Positions 25,821-35,498 of a DNA stretch of 64,000 bases are shown piece by piece. Source of the DNA: DASTFP01 sp963744345 (lineage in GTDB: Bacteria; Verrucomicrobiota; Verrucomicrobiia; Chthoniobacterales; Terrimicrobiaceae); NCBI GenBank assembly GCA_963744345.1, contig CAVUTD010000005.1:99748-163747 (forward strand), given 5' to 3'. The position numbers were made by a program, and so were the translations under genes. How positions within the stretch are numbered: position 1 is the first letter of the stretch; every line of letters begins with the position of its first letter. The notes under the pieces were generated by a model. The model ran no database searches and was not told where the DNA came from. It saw nothing but the letters and a program-made list of their open reading frames with translations.

Positions 25821-26575
25821 TTGGACGAGCTCTTAGCATTTCTCTCCCGAGCGGATAGTCTGCTCGTCTTCACGGGCGCGGGGATTTCCACCAACAGCGG
25901 CATACCCGATTTTCGTGGACCGAATGGCGTCTGGCGAAAACGACAGCCCGTGTATTATGATGAGTTCCTCGCTTCCGAGGAGGCGCGCAGCGAATATTGG
26001 GATTACAAGCTGGAGTCTTGGCCTGTGATGCGCGATGCGCGGCCGAATTCAACTCATCGCGCCATTGTCGATCTGCATTCAGCCGGTCGACTGCAGGCTG
26101 TAATCACCCAGAACATCGACGGGCTGCACCAAATGGCTGGATTGCCAGAGACTATGGTGATCGAGCTGCACGGGACAAATCGCTGGGTCGAATGCCTGGG
26201 GTGCAAAAGGCGCTTTGATCCGCAGCCGCTCTTCGATGACTTCTCCCGCACGGGAAGAGCACCGCGCTGCCCGCAATGCAATGGCCTCCTCAAAGCGGCG
26301 ACAATCAGCTTCGGACAGAGCCTTGATCCCAAGACCCTTGAAGCCGCAGAACTCGCGGCGAAGGCGTGCGACGCGGTCATCGCATTGGGATCCACGCTTT
26401 CGGTCTATCCGGCCGCCGAGTTTCCCCTGATCGCAGCGCGGCGTGGGGTTCCCTATGCAGTCGTCAATCGCGGTGCGACCGAACACGACGGGCTCCCGTG
26501 TGTGACATTGCGAGCAGAAGGCGATGTGGGCGTCATTTTCCCAGAGGCCGTTGATGAGGTTTGCGCCACTTGTGA
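25821..26575 (+). CDS. NAD-dependent protein deacylase, sirtuin
   Basis: Sir2-family enzyme that removes acyl groups from lysines using NAD. Begins at TTG 25821. FTGAGISTNSGIPDFRGP, TQNIDGLHQMAG, the catalytic His in ELHGTN and four zinc cysteines (CLGCK, CPQCN) are intact; ALGSTLSVYPAA closes the NAD site. The frame appears to run on into the following nuclease-like gene, but a one-base deletion in GAGGTTTGCG (TTTT to TTT, about 26561-26563) would restore the ending DEVLRHL and a TGA at 26573-26575, just before a good ATG. I therefore end the gene there (about 250 residues). Confidence 0.85.
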
Positions 26576-26576
26576 G

Positions 26577-27579
26577 ATGCCCAGGGCGAAACTTTTGGCG
26601 GTATGTGCGCTTTTTCTCACCTCTCAGGCTCTCTTGCCGGCTCGCTCCTGGGACGTCCTGGAGGAGTGTGAGTACTCGGAAGGTGCGCACAGTGACGGAG
26701 ACAGCATCGAGGTTCGTCGCCGCGGCAAGCACCACGTCTTCCGCTTGTACTTTGTGGATTGTCTAGAGAAAAATCCCGCTTCGCGCGCGCGCCGGCATGC
26801 GCAGGCGCGCTATTTCGGCTTAATGGGGTCCGAGGGGGCCGCGCTCCGAGCTGCCTATCTTGCCAAGAATTTCACAAAGAGCAAATTAGCCAGCCGTTCA
26901 CCGTGTACACTCGCTGGCAACCTGTGGAGGTCGGCGGAGATAATCCAGCCGTGCGCGCTTTTTTAAAGACCGCTGATGGCGAGGATCTTGCGCCGCTGCT
27001 TGTGCGCGAGGGACTTGCTATCATCCGTCACGGGGACACCGCAATTTCCGATCACCCGAATGGCGCGAGAAGCGAGGAGATCTCTTTCGACCCTCGAAGG
27101 GCCGAAATGCAAGCCAGAGCTAACGAACGGGGGATTTGGGGACTCGCAAGCAGTGGCGAAGAGGGCCGAAGGACGAAATTCTCATGGCGACGGACAACGA
27201 AGCACTTGTCTTGCGAGCCGGGAAAAAGGTGCAGGTGCGCGGACGGGTCAGTCGAATCGGCGCGTTGCGCGATGGAAGGATGACCTTCATCAATTTTGCC
27301 ACTAATGAAACAAAGCGCTTCGTGGGCATTCTCGATCCGCGCGCTCTCGCCCTATTCTTGCGAGAGTTTCCCGAGGGACTTGAGAAAGCTCTCGTAGGAA
27401 AGGCTGTTCTGATCGAAGGGGTCATTACCCTCTATCGCGGGATCCCGCAAATCGAACTGAAGGACCCGCGGCAGTTCCGGATCGAGGCAAACCGCCACAA
27501 TAAAGGTGATGGCGCCGATTCAAGTCAACAAACCCAGGCGCGGGAAGAGGCCGTTTCGCGTGCTCCTGCCCTCGCGTAA
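26577..27579 (+). CDS. secreted SNase-like / OB-fold protein, two frameshifts
   Basis: Starts with a clear signal peptide (MPRAKLLAVCALFLTSQALLPARS). Residues about 35-190 resemble the thermonuclease (SNase) fold: DGDSIEVRRRGKHHVFRLYFVDC, QARYFG, FTVYTRW, LAPLLVREGLAIIRHG and ANERGIWG. The usual catalytic Arg/Glu positions are hard to place, and activity is uncertain. A C-terminal OB-like domain follows (VQVRGRVSRIG ... VGKAVLIEGVITLYRGIPQIELKDPRQFRI). Two one-base deletions, near 26875-26879 and 27163-27166, split it; restoring both gives 335 codons in one frame. May act on extracellular nucleic acid or only bind it. Confidence 0.6.
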
Positions 27580-28121
27580 CGATGTTGAATAGGGCTCCTA
27601 AACCCGTTCTCGGTGTGGTTCTTGCGCGTTGGCCACGTGCTTCTGCAGGCAATGTCTGTGCAGTCATGCACTGAGCTTTGGGCTTTCGCGAGCTAGGCTG
27701 GCTTTGGATGACGGCCAGTTGCCGCAAGTCGAGGCACTTCGTAGTTTCCGCGCGCTGCCGATCTTTTCTTCAAATTCGCCGTCCACTCCAAGCGTCGTGA
27801 GCTTTTTGGACCGCGGACTGTGAAGGTGGGAACGGCCGTGAATGCGCCCGCAGTGTTGCTGCGAACGCTCGGCCGACAGTGACCTCAGTTTTTCCGTACG
27901 CCGTTCCGGATTACTGACATAAAAAGATCGCGCGTGGAGCGTAAGGATGATCAAAGCCAGGTGCGAGAGGTGGCAAGGCCGACCGGCAGGTGCTCGATTC
28001 GGAGCCTGGTCATCTCCGCGCAAGTCGTCGACTCCGACAAGCTCATCCGTTCGCCAAGCGGGGCCCTCCGGATGAAGAAAAAGGGTATTTGGTCAGGATG
28101 GCGAGTGATCCAAATTCTCGT
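27580..28121. other. intergenic stretch of about 540 bases
   Basis: Between two convergent genes. Several short frames on both strands, none with a ribosome site or recognisable protein features. I see no RNA gene or repeat. Confidence 0.5.
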
Positions 28122-29759
28122 TCAACGTGCAGCACCCGCACAATTGACCGGATTTTCGTGCACATAGATTTGGCCCGACGGCGCAAGCCAACGCCGGTAC
28201 GGCTCAATAATGACTACGTTTTGCCCGGGGAGCACCTCATTCGACAATTCATAGCGCAATGTGACCCCGGCGTGCGTTAGCTTCGGCACGTAGGCACGCC
28301 CGCGGTCGCGTGGAGCGTTTTCCGGGTGAGCGTAGTGCAACCAGCTATTGACCACGTAGCCGCCATCAATTTCCGATACGCGTGTCCCGTCCGCTGTCAA
28401 TCGCTCCACTGCGCGCCAGACGGCGGCAGTATACGCGAGATGATCGCGTGTCCCCACGAGGCAGAAAACTGCAAACAGCCCCAGGAGAGGCAGCGCGAGG
28501 TAACCGCGTGGCGCTGCTCCACGCAAAAATAGCGCTATGGCGAGCGGCAGCAACGGCAACACATAGCGATCCGCGAAAAGCCAAAGGATCGCGCAGAGTA
28601 TGAACTGCCCGATAAACATCCAGATTAGCAGCGCATCTATCGGTCGATTTCGTTTGCAAGATAGGTTGGCAAGAGAGAGCGCTGCCGACCCGAGCGACAG
28701 CAGAATCGCGGTGAAGCACCACCCGGCCGACATCTCCCGAAATCTGATGCCGCCGAGAAACTGCTCGGTCGCGCCCAGTTCGCGAAAACTCCAAATCGCA
28801 TTCGGATCGAAAGGACAGGCGTTGTCCCCGAGAAGTCGGCTAACGACGAGTACAACACAAAGCGCGAAAAAGATCAGCATGGTTCGCAACCACAAACTCC
28901 GGCCAAAAGCCGCGAGGCTGATTGGCAGCAGTGCAGTGCCGAGTGACATCGCAATAACGACCGCCGTTTTCGGCAGCATTGCTGGCAGAAGTGAGACACC
29001 ATAGGGTAAATTCGCCGTTCGCGAGGCGGGGGACGGAAAGACCTGCGAGATGTCGACCGCCTGGTACATCCACGTTTGCTTCCAGTAGATGAGCAGTGCG
29101 AGCACCGGAAAGGAGAGCAGCGGAACCAGGAAGCGTCCGCCATAGCGTCCCCATGCGCCGGCGTGCAGCAGCAACGTGATCGAAATGGCCGCCGGAATCG
29201 CAGCTGCCATCACCCGTGTGCCCATTGCTAGGGACGAAAGAACCAAGGCTCCCCAAAGCCAGGCGTCACTCTCCCGTCGCAAGGCTCGCACCGTCGCAAA
29301 ACAACTCCAGATCATCAGCACCACGAACGGTATGTCCGTCATGAACGAGAATTGCAGGATAAAGAAAACGGGGTTAAACGCCAAAAGGCCAGCGCCGAGC
29401 AAAGCGTAGCGACGTTGGACATCCCGCTCGCGTAGCAATAGATAGAGCGCGCACACCCCGCTTTGCCCGAGCACGAACGTCGAAAACCGTAGCGCCGAAA
29501 ACGAGAATCCGCCTGGAAGACAAAAGAGCCAGCCCCACAAAATTTGCGTGAGATTTGGGCTGCTAGCCCACGCGAGAATCCTGAGTTCGCCGCGTTGCAG
29601 TAACCATTCGACCGACCAGGCATAAGTCGCGTCGTCGATGAAGGGCGCATTCTGCAGCGGTCTCAGAATGGCTAATGCGGCAAATCCGAGCACCACGAGG
29701 ACTCCGCAATCAATCCCTCGCCGAGTCCTCTCAAAAGTAACATCAGTCATACTCGACAC
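28122..29759 (-). CDS. polytopic membrane glycosyltransferase (ArnT/PMT-like, GT-C fold)
   Basis: 545 residues with about 11 transmembrane helices. The first periplasmic loop carries NAPFIDDATYAWSVEWLL, the acidic DD motif of dolichyl/undecaprenyl-phosphate sugar transferases (family GT39/GT83). A soluble C-terminal periplasmic part follows (from about residue 445). It should move a lipid-linked sugar onto lipid or protein outside the inner membrane; acceptor unknown. Stands alone, divergent from the next glycosyltransferase-like gene. Confidence 0.8.
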   Translation of the reverse strand: MSSMTDVTFERTRRGIDCGVLVVLGFAALAILRPLQNAPFIDDATYAWSVEWLLQRGELRILAWASSPNLTQILWGWLFCLPGGFSFSALRFSTFVLGQSGVCALYLLLRERDVQRRYALLGAGLLAFNPVFFILQFSFMTDIPFVVLMIWSCFATVRALRRESDAWLWGALVLSSLAMGTRVMAAAIPAAISITLLLHAGAWGRYGGRFLVPLLSFPVLALLIYWKQTWMYQAVDISQVFPSPASRTANLPYGVSLLPAMLPKTAVVIAMSLGTALLPISLAAFGRSLWLRTMLIFFALCVVLVVSRLLGDNACPFDPNAIWSFRELGATEQFLGGIRFREMSAGWCFTAILLSLGSAALSLANLSCKRNRPIDALLIWMFIGQFILCAILWLFADRYVLPLLPLAIALFLRGAAPRGYLALPLLGLFAVFCLVGTRDHLAYTAAVWRAVERLTADGTRVSEIDGGYVVNSWLHYAHPENAPRDRGRAYVPKLTHAGVTLRYELSNEVLPGQNVVIIEPYRRWLAPSGQIYVHENPVNCAGAAR

Positions 29760-29904
29760 TTGGCGCCCTTAGCACTCGCGAGCCGATTAAGTCTCGAGCC
29801 GTAGCCGACCTCATATGCGTGCCCAAAATCCGAGGCGCCGACGTATGGTTCAATCGTGCCGTCCCGAAAATAATTACACTATCCCCGACGCTTAGGTTGA
29901 TATC

Positions 29905-30914
29905 ATGAACCATTTCATCTGCCCTTTTCCAAGAGAAGCACCGGCAGTCAAGCTGTTTCGGGAGCTCGGGTGGAAGGTTTGGATTACCGAGCATCGCAGC
30001 CCGTCGGAGCTTCAAGCGCGGGAAGCGCAAGGCCGGGCGAGCCCGCAGGAGGAATTCTGGAACGCCACAGTTGAGGAATTTGATTTTGTTCTTCCCGCAA
30101 TTGCCTTTTGATCGAAGGCGATTCGCCTCGCCTTGAGGCATTTCGGGAATTTTCCCGCGCTGCGGATCTTTTCATCAACTTTGCAGGGCATTTCAGGCAT
30201 TTCGAAATGTTTGGACCGCAGACGGTCAAGGCCTACCTCGACGTGGATCCCGGGTTCACGCAGCTTTGGGTGGAAGTATTCAACAGCGACATGAACCTTG
30301 AGGGCCATGACGTCTTTCTGACGGTGGGGGCGACCGTAAACCTGCCCGATGTGTTATTGCCGACCCTCGGACGTGAGTGGATTCCCGTTCTTCCACCAGT
30401 GGTGCCGCGATATTGGCGCCGAAAATTGGGGGCAATTCCAGATGTCGCTGCGAATGCCCCCTGGACCACGATCGGGCACTGGTATGGTTACCCCGCACTG
30501 GAGTGGCGTGGCCGCCGGTACGGAGGGAAGCGTGAAAGCCTTGTCGAGATGAAATTGTTGCCAAAAGAAGTGCCAAGGCCGTGTATGATCGCGACCGATC
30601 TGGCACCTGATTGGTATGACTATGGTCCCTTCGCAGAGGCCGGGTGGCGGTTTATTCCCGCATCCGAAGTGTGCAGAAGCGTGTCCTCCTATTTGCGTTT
30701 CATTGCAGCGAGCCGGGGGGAGATCGGTATCGCCAAGGAAGGCTATGTCGTCTCACGTTGCGGATGGATGAGCGACCGCAGCGTCGTCTATCTGGCCCTT
30801 GGACGCCCGGTTGCGCTTCAGGATACAGGCTGGACACGTGTCGTGGCACCCGCTGAAGGAATGTTGGCGTTCCACAACGTACAAGATTGTGCGCGAAGTG
30901 ATCGAAACGATTGA
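29905..30914 (+). CDS. glycosyltransferase-like protein, probably one gene split by a frameshift
   Basis: The main part (from TTG 30108, 268 residues) has RAADLFINFAGH, KAYLDVDPGFTQLW, GHDVFLTVGA and, near the end, GEIGIAKEGYVVSRCGWMSDRS with GRPVALQDTGW, a nucleotide-sugar-binding region seen in a family of GT-B-like glycosyltransferases. A 68-residue frame directly before it (MNHFICPFPREAP ... VLPAIAF) overlaps it by 4 bases. Adding one T to the TTTT at 30106-30109 would join both into about 336 residues. The N-terminal piece does not resemble the usual N-terminus, so the upstream limit is doubtful. Confidence 0.55.
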
Positions 30915-31136
30915 AGGGAATTACCAAACACATTGCCGAGCTGCGCGGACCCTTGCTGACACGATGTTTTCCGCGCGGGGAACCCTTGAGCCTTTGCTGG
31001 AAAAAATTCTTTAGCCGCTGGCTGAGAAGTGGTTTAGTGGGAAAGAACCAACTACCATATGAAGGTCCTCTTGGGTCCCTTTTCGAGAATGGCCGGAACA
31101 TTCGGCGCGGCTGGGTAACGCGCCAGTAAACTTCGG

Positions 31137-31967
31137 ATGGCGTATCCCTTGTTTAGAGGTCGTGGACAGCCTGGGGGCTGCGGGGCTAGGTTGCTCCTGG
31201 CAGTCCTGCTCGTCGTGGGCGCGCTTGTGACCTATTACGTAAGCACGGAGCGGTTCGAAAATCCGGTCACAGGTCGAGTTCAGCGTGTCGCCCTAAGTCC
31301 TAAGGAGGAGATCGCCCTGGGTCTCAACTCGGCGCCGGAAATGGCGCGGCAGCATGGCGGACTCTATCCCGATGAACGCGCGCAGAATTTAGTCACCGGG
31401 ATAGGGCAGCAGCTTGTAAATGCCAACCCGGAGATCAACCAGAGCCCTTACTATTTTCAGTTCCACCTCCTTGCCGATACCGAGACCGTCAACGCGTTCG
31501 CTCTGCCCGGTGGCCAGGTGTTCATCACTGCGGGATTGCTCAAGTTGCTCGATAGTGAGAATGAGCTAGCCGGCGTCCTTGGACATGAGGTCGGCCACGT
31601 TGTCGGGCGCCATTCGAACGAGCAAATGGCGAAGGCTCAGCTGAGCCAGGCGTTGGTGAGTGCCGTGGTGATGGCGGGTGGGAGCGACTACGGCATGACG
31701 GCAGGACAGATCGCACAATTCGTCAGTCAAATGAAGAACACCGCCTATGGGCGCGACCACGAGCTGGAATCCGACAAACTTGGAGTGCGATTCATGAAGC
31801 GCGCCGGCTATGACCCGTATGCGCTCATCCGTGTCATGGAAGTGCTCAAGAAGGCCGCCGGCGGACGCGCGCCTCCGGAATTTCTAAGCACCCACCCCGA
31901 TCCCGACAACCGCGTGGAACGAATCAAGGAAGCTATTCGCCAGTTGGAAACCGCTCCGACGAAGTGA
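31137..31967 (+). CDS. M48-family zinc metalloprotease (BepA/Oma1/HtpX-like)
   Basis: 276 residues. N-terminal membrane anchor or signal (LLLAVLLVVGALVTYYV), then the protease domain with FALPGGQVFITAGLL, the zinc site GHEVGHVVGRH and the third ligand in ELESDKLGVRFM. No TPR tail. Predicted periplasmic quality-control protease. Convergent with phoU. Confidence 0.9.
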   Translation: MAYPLFRGRGQPGGCGARLLLAVLLVVGALVTYYVSTERFENPVTGRVQRVALSPKEEIALGLNSAPEMARQHGGLYPDERAQNLVTGIGQQLVNANPEINQSPYYFQFHLLADTETVNAFALPGGQVFITAGLLKLLDSENELAGVLGHEVGHVVGRHSNEQMAKAQLSQALVSAVVMAGGSDYGMTAGQIAQFVSQMKNTAYGRDHELESDKLGVRFMKRAGYDPYALIRVMEVLKKAAGGRAPPEFLSTHPDPDNRVERIKEAIRQLETAPTK

Positions 31968-32019
31968 CGATAGCAAGTGCCGCCTAGGCGCTCGATCGGC
32001 GCTATGGTTACCGACTCTT

Positions 32020-32724
32020 TTACGTGCCGGTTGCGTGATGGATGTGGCGCGTTTCCTCTGCGCTGATGGCGTAAACAACATCCTCCCCGATATTGGTCGC
32101 CTGGTCGCCGATGCGCTCCAGGAACTTGGCGATAAAAATCAAGTCCATGTAAGCGGGGATCAAATCCACGTTCTGCGGCATCAACTCGGTAAGCCTGTCA
32201 GCGAAATCCCGATTCATTTGATCGAGTTGGTAGTCGCGTTCCTTAAGTCCTCGCGCGAGTTCAAGATCTCTGCTGGCAAAGGCGCGCACGGCATCTTTAA
32301 CCAGCGTTTCCGCATAATGAAACAACGGCTGTAAGTGGAGGACCTCGTCGACTGCCGGGCGCGCGATCAATTTTCGGCTTCGGCGGGCGATGCCGACGGC
32401 TTGGTCAGCGACGCGTTCGAGGTTCACGCTTAACTTCATCGTCGAAACCACGTCCCGCATATCGGACGCCAGCGGGTGGAAGCGCAGCATGATGCTGACT
32501 CCTTCGCGATCAATCTGAACCTCCAGAGTATCGACTTCTTCGTCGTCAGCGATGGCGGTGTTGCACCAGTCTTCGTCGCGCTCAAACAGGCCCTTGCGCG
32601 CGCTTTCCAAGTTGCGCTCCGTGAGGCTGGCCATCATCAAGGCGTCATCCCGCAGAGCGCGCAATGCTTCTTCGAAGTTGGTGAGGATGTGGGTATTCGG
32701 CATATCGTGAGTTTCAGTGCTCAT
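32020..32724 (-). CDS. phoU: phosphate signalling regulator PhoU
   Basis: About 234 residues from ATG 32724 (MSTETHDMPN). Two three-helix PhoU repeats with the conserved metal-binding E/DxxxD-type stretches (DEEVDTLEVQIDREG; LARGLKERDYQLDQMNRDFADRL). It links the Pst transporter to the PhoR/PhoB two-component system and keeps the regulon off under high phosphate. Last gene of pstS-pstC-pstA-pstB-phoU, 17 bases after pstB. No phoR/phoB in the window. Confidence 0.93.
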   Translation of the reverse strand: MSTETHDMPNTHILTNFEEALRALRDDALMMASLTERNLESARKGLFERDEDWCNTAIADDEEVDTLEVQIDREGVSIMLRFHPLASDMRDVVSTMKLSVNLERVADQAVGIARRSRKLIARPAVDEVLHLQPLFHYAETLVKDAVRAFASRDLELARGLKERDYQLDQMNRDFADRLTELMPQNVDLIPAYMDLIFIAKFLERIGDQATNIGEDVVYAISAEETRHIHHATGT

Positions 32725-32741
32725 AATCTTGCTCAGGAGGA

Positions 32742-33578
32742 TCAACCGAATCGTCCCGTGATGTAATCTTCCGTCTGTTTTTCGCTCGGATTGGTGAAAA
32801 TCTTCTGCGTGTCATCATACTCGATGAGCTTGCCCAGGTAGAAGAACGCCGTTCGATCGGAGCAACGCGTAGCCTGCTGCATATTATGTGTCACGATGAC
32901 AATGGTGAACTGGCTCTTCAGTTCGTGAATAAGATCCTCCACCTTGGCGGTGGCGATGGGATCGAGAGCGGAACAGGGTTCGTCCATCAGCAGAATTTCG
33001 GGGCGATTGGCGATCGCTCTCGCGATGCAAAGCCGCTGCATTTGACCGCCCGAGAGGCTGAGCGCGCTATCCTGCAGACGGTCTTTCACCTCGTCCCAGA
33101 GAGCGGCGCCCCTGAGGCTCCGCTCGACTGTTTCGTCGAGAATACTCTTGGATTTGACGCCGGCGATGCGCAAGGAATAGACGATATTCTCGTAGAGAGA
33201 TTTTGGGAACGGGTTGGATTTCTGGAAGACCATCCCGATGCTGCGGCGAAGAGCGATGATCTCGATGCTTTTGTCGTAAATGCTTCTGCCGCTAAGCAGG
33301 ATATCCCCTTCGTGCCGCACCCCATCGATGAGGTCGTTCATCCGATTGAAATTTCGAAGGAGCGTGGACTTTCCGCACCCTGACGGCCCAATGAAGGCAG
33401 TGACTTGCCGTTGGGGAATGTCCATGTTCACTTTATACAGCGCCTGCTTCTTGCCGTAATAGAAGTCGAAATCACACACCTTCAAGAAATCGGCGCGCGC
33501 CTCCGGCAACTTCGACGTCGCGGCTGACCCTGGTGCGGACGTGGCTTGCGGCAGTTGGGAATCCATGATGTTGGCCAT
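32742..33578 (-). CDS. pstB: phosphate ABC transporter ATPase
   Basis: PstB with start at ATG 33578 (MANIMDSQ), about 278 residues. Walker A GPSGCGKST, FNRMNDLIDGVRHEGDI (PstB-specific), signature LSGGQMQR, Walker B ILLMDEPCSALDP and switch His VTHNMQQA. The extra 20 or so N-terminal residues are disordered. Follows pstA after 7 bases. Confidence 0.96.
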   Translation of the reverse strand: MANIMDSQLPQATSAPGSAATSKLPEARADFLKVCDFDFYYGKKQALYKVNMDIPQRQVTAFIGPSGCGKSTLLRNFNRMNDLIDGVRHEGDILLSGRSIYDKSIEIIALRRSIGMVFQKSNPFPKSLYENIVYSLRIAGVKSKSILDETVERSLRGAALWDEVKDRLQDSALSLSGGQMQRLCIARAIANRPEILLMDEPCSALDPIATAKVEDLIHELKSQFTIVIVTHNMQQATRCSDRTAFFYLGKLIEYDDTQKIFTNPSEKQTEDYITGRFG

Positions 33579-33585
33579 AATCGCG

Positions 33586-34467
33586 TTATCTCCTGCGAAA
33601 CACAACCTGCGCAGCGATGTTGGCTATGGTGACAAGAATCACCAGCACCAACGATGCTGTCCAGGCCATTTTGATTTGATGCTCGAAGGGGAGTGTGGAG
33701 AAATTATAAATGAGGACGGAGAGGGAGGCGGTGGGCTCCTGGAGGGATTGGATCCAGTATTGGCTGAAGAGCGCCGTAAAGATGAGGGGCGCCGTTTCGC
33801 CTGCTGCTCGTGCGACGGCGAGCATAATGCCGGTCATAATCGCCGGAAGGGCATCGGGCAAGACAACGCGCCAGATGGTCTGAAAATTGGTCGCCCCCAA
33901 GCCATAGGAAGCTTCCCGGTATGCCTTGGACACACTAAGCAGCGCCTGTTCTGCGGTGAGCAGAATAGTCGGCAGAATGAGGATCGCCAGAGCAAAGCCG
34001 CCAGCCCAGGCGGAGAAGCCTCCGGTGGTCAGGACGATCACCGCGTAGGCGAACACACCACATATGATCGAGGGAATACCGGTCAAAAGCTTGGCCACAA
34101 ATCTCACCGCATGGGACAGGGGAGAGAAGGGTGCGTATTCGTTGATGTAGATGGCGGAGAGAATTCCGAACGGCGTGGCCAGCACCAGCGCAATGCCCAC
34201 CATGAGAAACGTCCCCGCGACCGCGTTACCAAACCCTCCGCCAGTCATGCCCGCGGCCGGCGGAAGCTCCGCAAAGACGCTCCAGGTTAGAAGCGGCAGG
34301 CCGTTCTTCAGAACGAGAAAAACGATGGAAAAAAGCGGCACAAGCGTGAGAAGCGCCAAGGCCACACATATCGTGCTCAGGAACTTGCTCCAAAACGACC
34401 GAACGCCGGAACGGGCTGCTTTCGCTCCCGAAAAGAAGTCGGTTGGTTCCGCGGTTGTAGCGTTCAT
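33586..34467 (-). CDS. pstA: phosphate ABC transporter permease PstA
   Basis: 293 residues, six helices, with the permease EAA-type loop SKAYREASYGLGATNFQTIWRVVLPDALPAIMTG. Forms the inner-membrane channel with PstC. 18 bases after the pstC stop. Confidence 0.95.
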   Translation of the reverse strand: MNATTAEPTDFFSGAKAARSGVRSFWSKFLSTICVALALLTLVPLFSIVFLVLKNGLPLLTWSVFAELPPAAGMTGGGFGNAVAGTFLMVGIALVLATPFGILSAIYINEYAPFSPLSHAVRFVAKLLTGIPSIICGVFAYAVIVLTTGGFSAWAGGFALAILILPTILLTAEQALLSVSKAYREASYGLGATNFQTIWRVVLPDALPAIMTGIMLAVARAAGETAPLIFTALFSQYWIQSLQEPTASLSVLIYNFSTLPFEHQIKMAWTASLVLVILVTIANIAAQVVFRRR

Positions 34468-34485
34468 AATCAGGCTTTCGAATTT

Positions 34486-35433
34486 CTAACGGATTCCCGC
34501 GGTTTTCTTCTGGGTGTAGCGAAGGACCGCCTCCCCCGCCATGTTGACGAAAAGGGTAAGCACAACGAGCAGCAGGGCGGCGTACATTAACGAGCTCACC
34601 TGGAGCCCGGACGCCTCTCCAAACTGGTTGGCAAGTAGCCCCGCCAAGGTCCCGGCCGGCGAGAGAAGCGACCAAGTCAGCCGCGAGCTGTTTCCGATGA
34701 GCATGGCGACCGCCATTGTTTCCCCCATGGCTCGTCCCAGTGCCAGAATGGTCGCAGCGACGATGCCGGGCGCGGCCGTCGGAAGAATGACGCCAAAGAG
34801 GGCCTCCCATCGCGTCGAGCCAAGGGCGTATGACCCCTCACGCAATGTGCCGGGCACCGCCACGAGCGCATTTCGGGAAATTGCGGTAATGGTAGGAAGG
34901 ATCATGAGAGCGAGAACCAGGCTGGCCGTAAGCATGCTGTTACCGTAAGCAGGCGGCGCAAAGATCGTGTTGAGTACCGGGATGTCCTTAAATGCGACCA
35001 CTGCCCACGCCCCGAAGGCTTGGACGAGAGGAATAACCACGAAAATTCCCCATAGGCCGTAGACTACGCTCGGAATGGCCGCAAGCATCTCCACGGTAAA
35101 GCGAACAATCTGGCGAACGGGAAGCGGCAGGAAATCCTCGCTCAGAAAGATGGCAATCGCCAGACCAAGCGGAAGCGCAAAAATTAGCGCAATGACCGAG
35201 CTCACCGCCGTTCCAATCAGGAAGGGGGCAACTCCAAAAATGCTGCGATTGGGCACCCACTTCGAGTTTGTCAGGAAATCAAACCCGAATTTTTGGACCG
35301 CGGGCATGGCCTGCCTGCCAATTTCGAACACGATCCAGGCGAGAGTAGCGACAGCAGCAGCCGATGCCACCCAGCAGAGCGCTCGGAAAAGATCAGGCCG
35401 CTTCTGAAACTCTTTGATGCCGCCTTGAATCAA
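34486..35433 (-). CDS. pstC: phosphate ABC transporter permease PstC
   Basis: 315 residues, six helices. Contains KFGFDFLTNSKWVPN and GVAPFLIGT, typical of PstC, and the loop LREGSYALGSTRWEALFGVILPTAAPGIVAA. Partner of PstA. 65 bases after pstS. Confidence 0.95.
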   Translation of the reverse strand: MIQGGIKEFQKRPDLFRALCWVASAAAVATLAWIVFEIGRQAMPAVQKFGFDFLTNSKWVPNRSIFGVAPFLIGTAVSSVIALIFALPLGLAIAIFLSEDFLPLPVRQIVRFTVEMLAAIPSVVYGLWGIFVVIPLVQAFGAWAVVAFKDIPVLNTIFAPPAYGNSMLTASLVLALMILPTITAISRNALVAVPGTLREGSYALGSTRWEALFGVILPTAAPGIVAATILALGRAMGETMAVAMLIGNSSRLTWSLLSPAGTLAGLLANQFGEASGLQVSSLMYAALLLVVLTLFVNMAGEAVLRYTQKKTAGIR

Positions 35434-35498
35434 CCGTCGGAGCTCTGGACTGGGTCGTCTCGATTGTCTGCATAGTCTCGATCCTTGATTCTACGGTC

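Noticed and set aside
25821..26966. True sirtuin-nuclease fusion protein
   Set aside because: Internal signal peptide and a near stop that one missing T would restore; treated as two genes.
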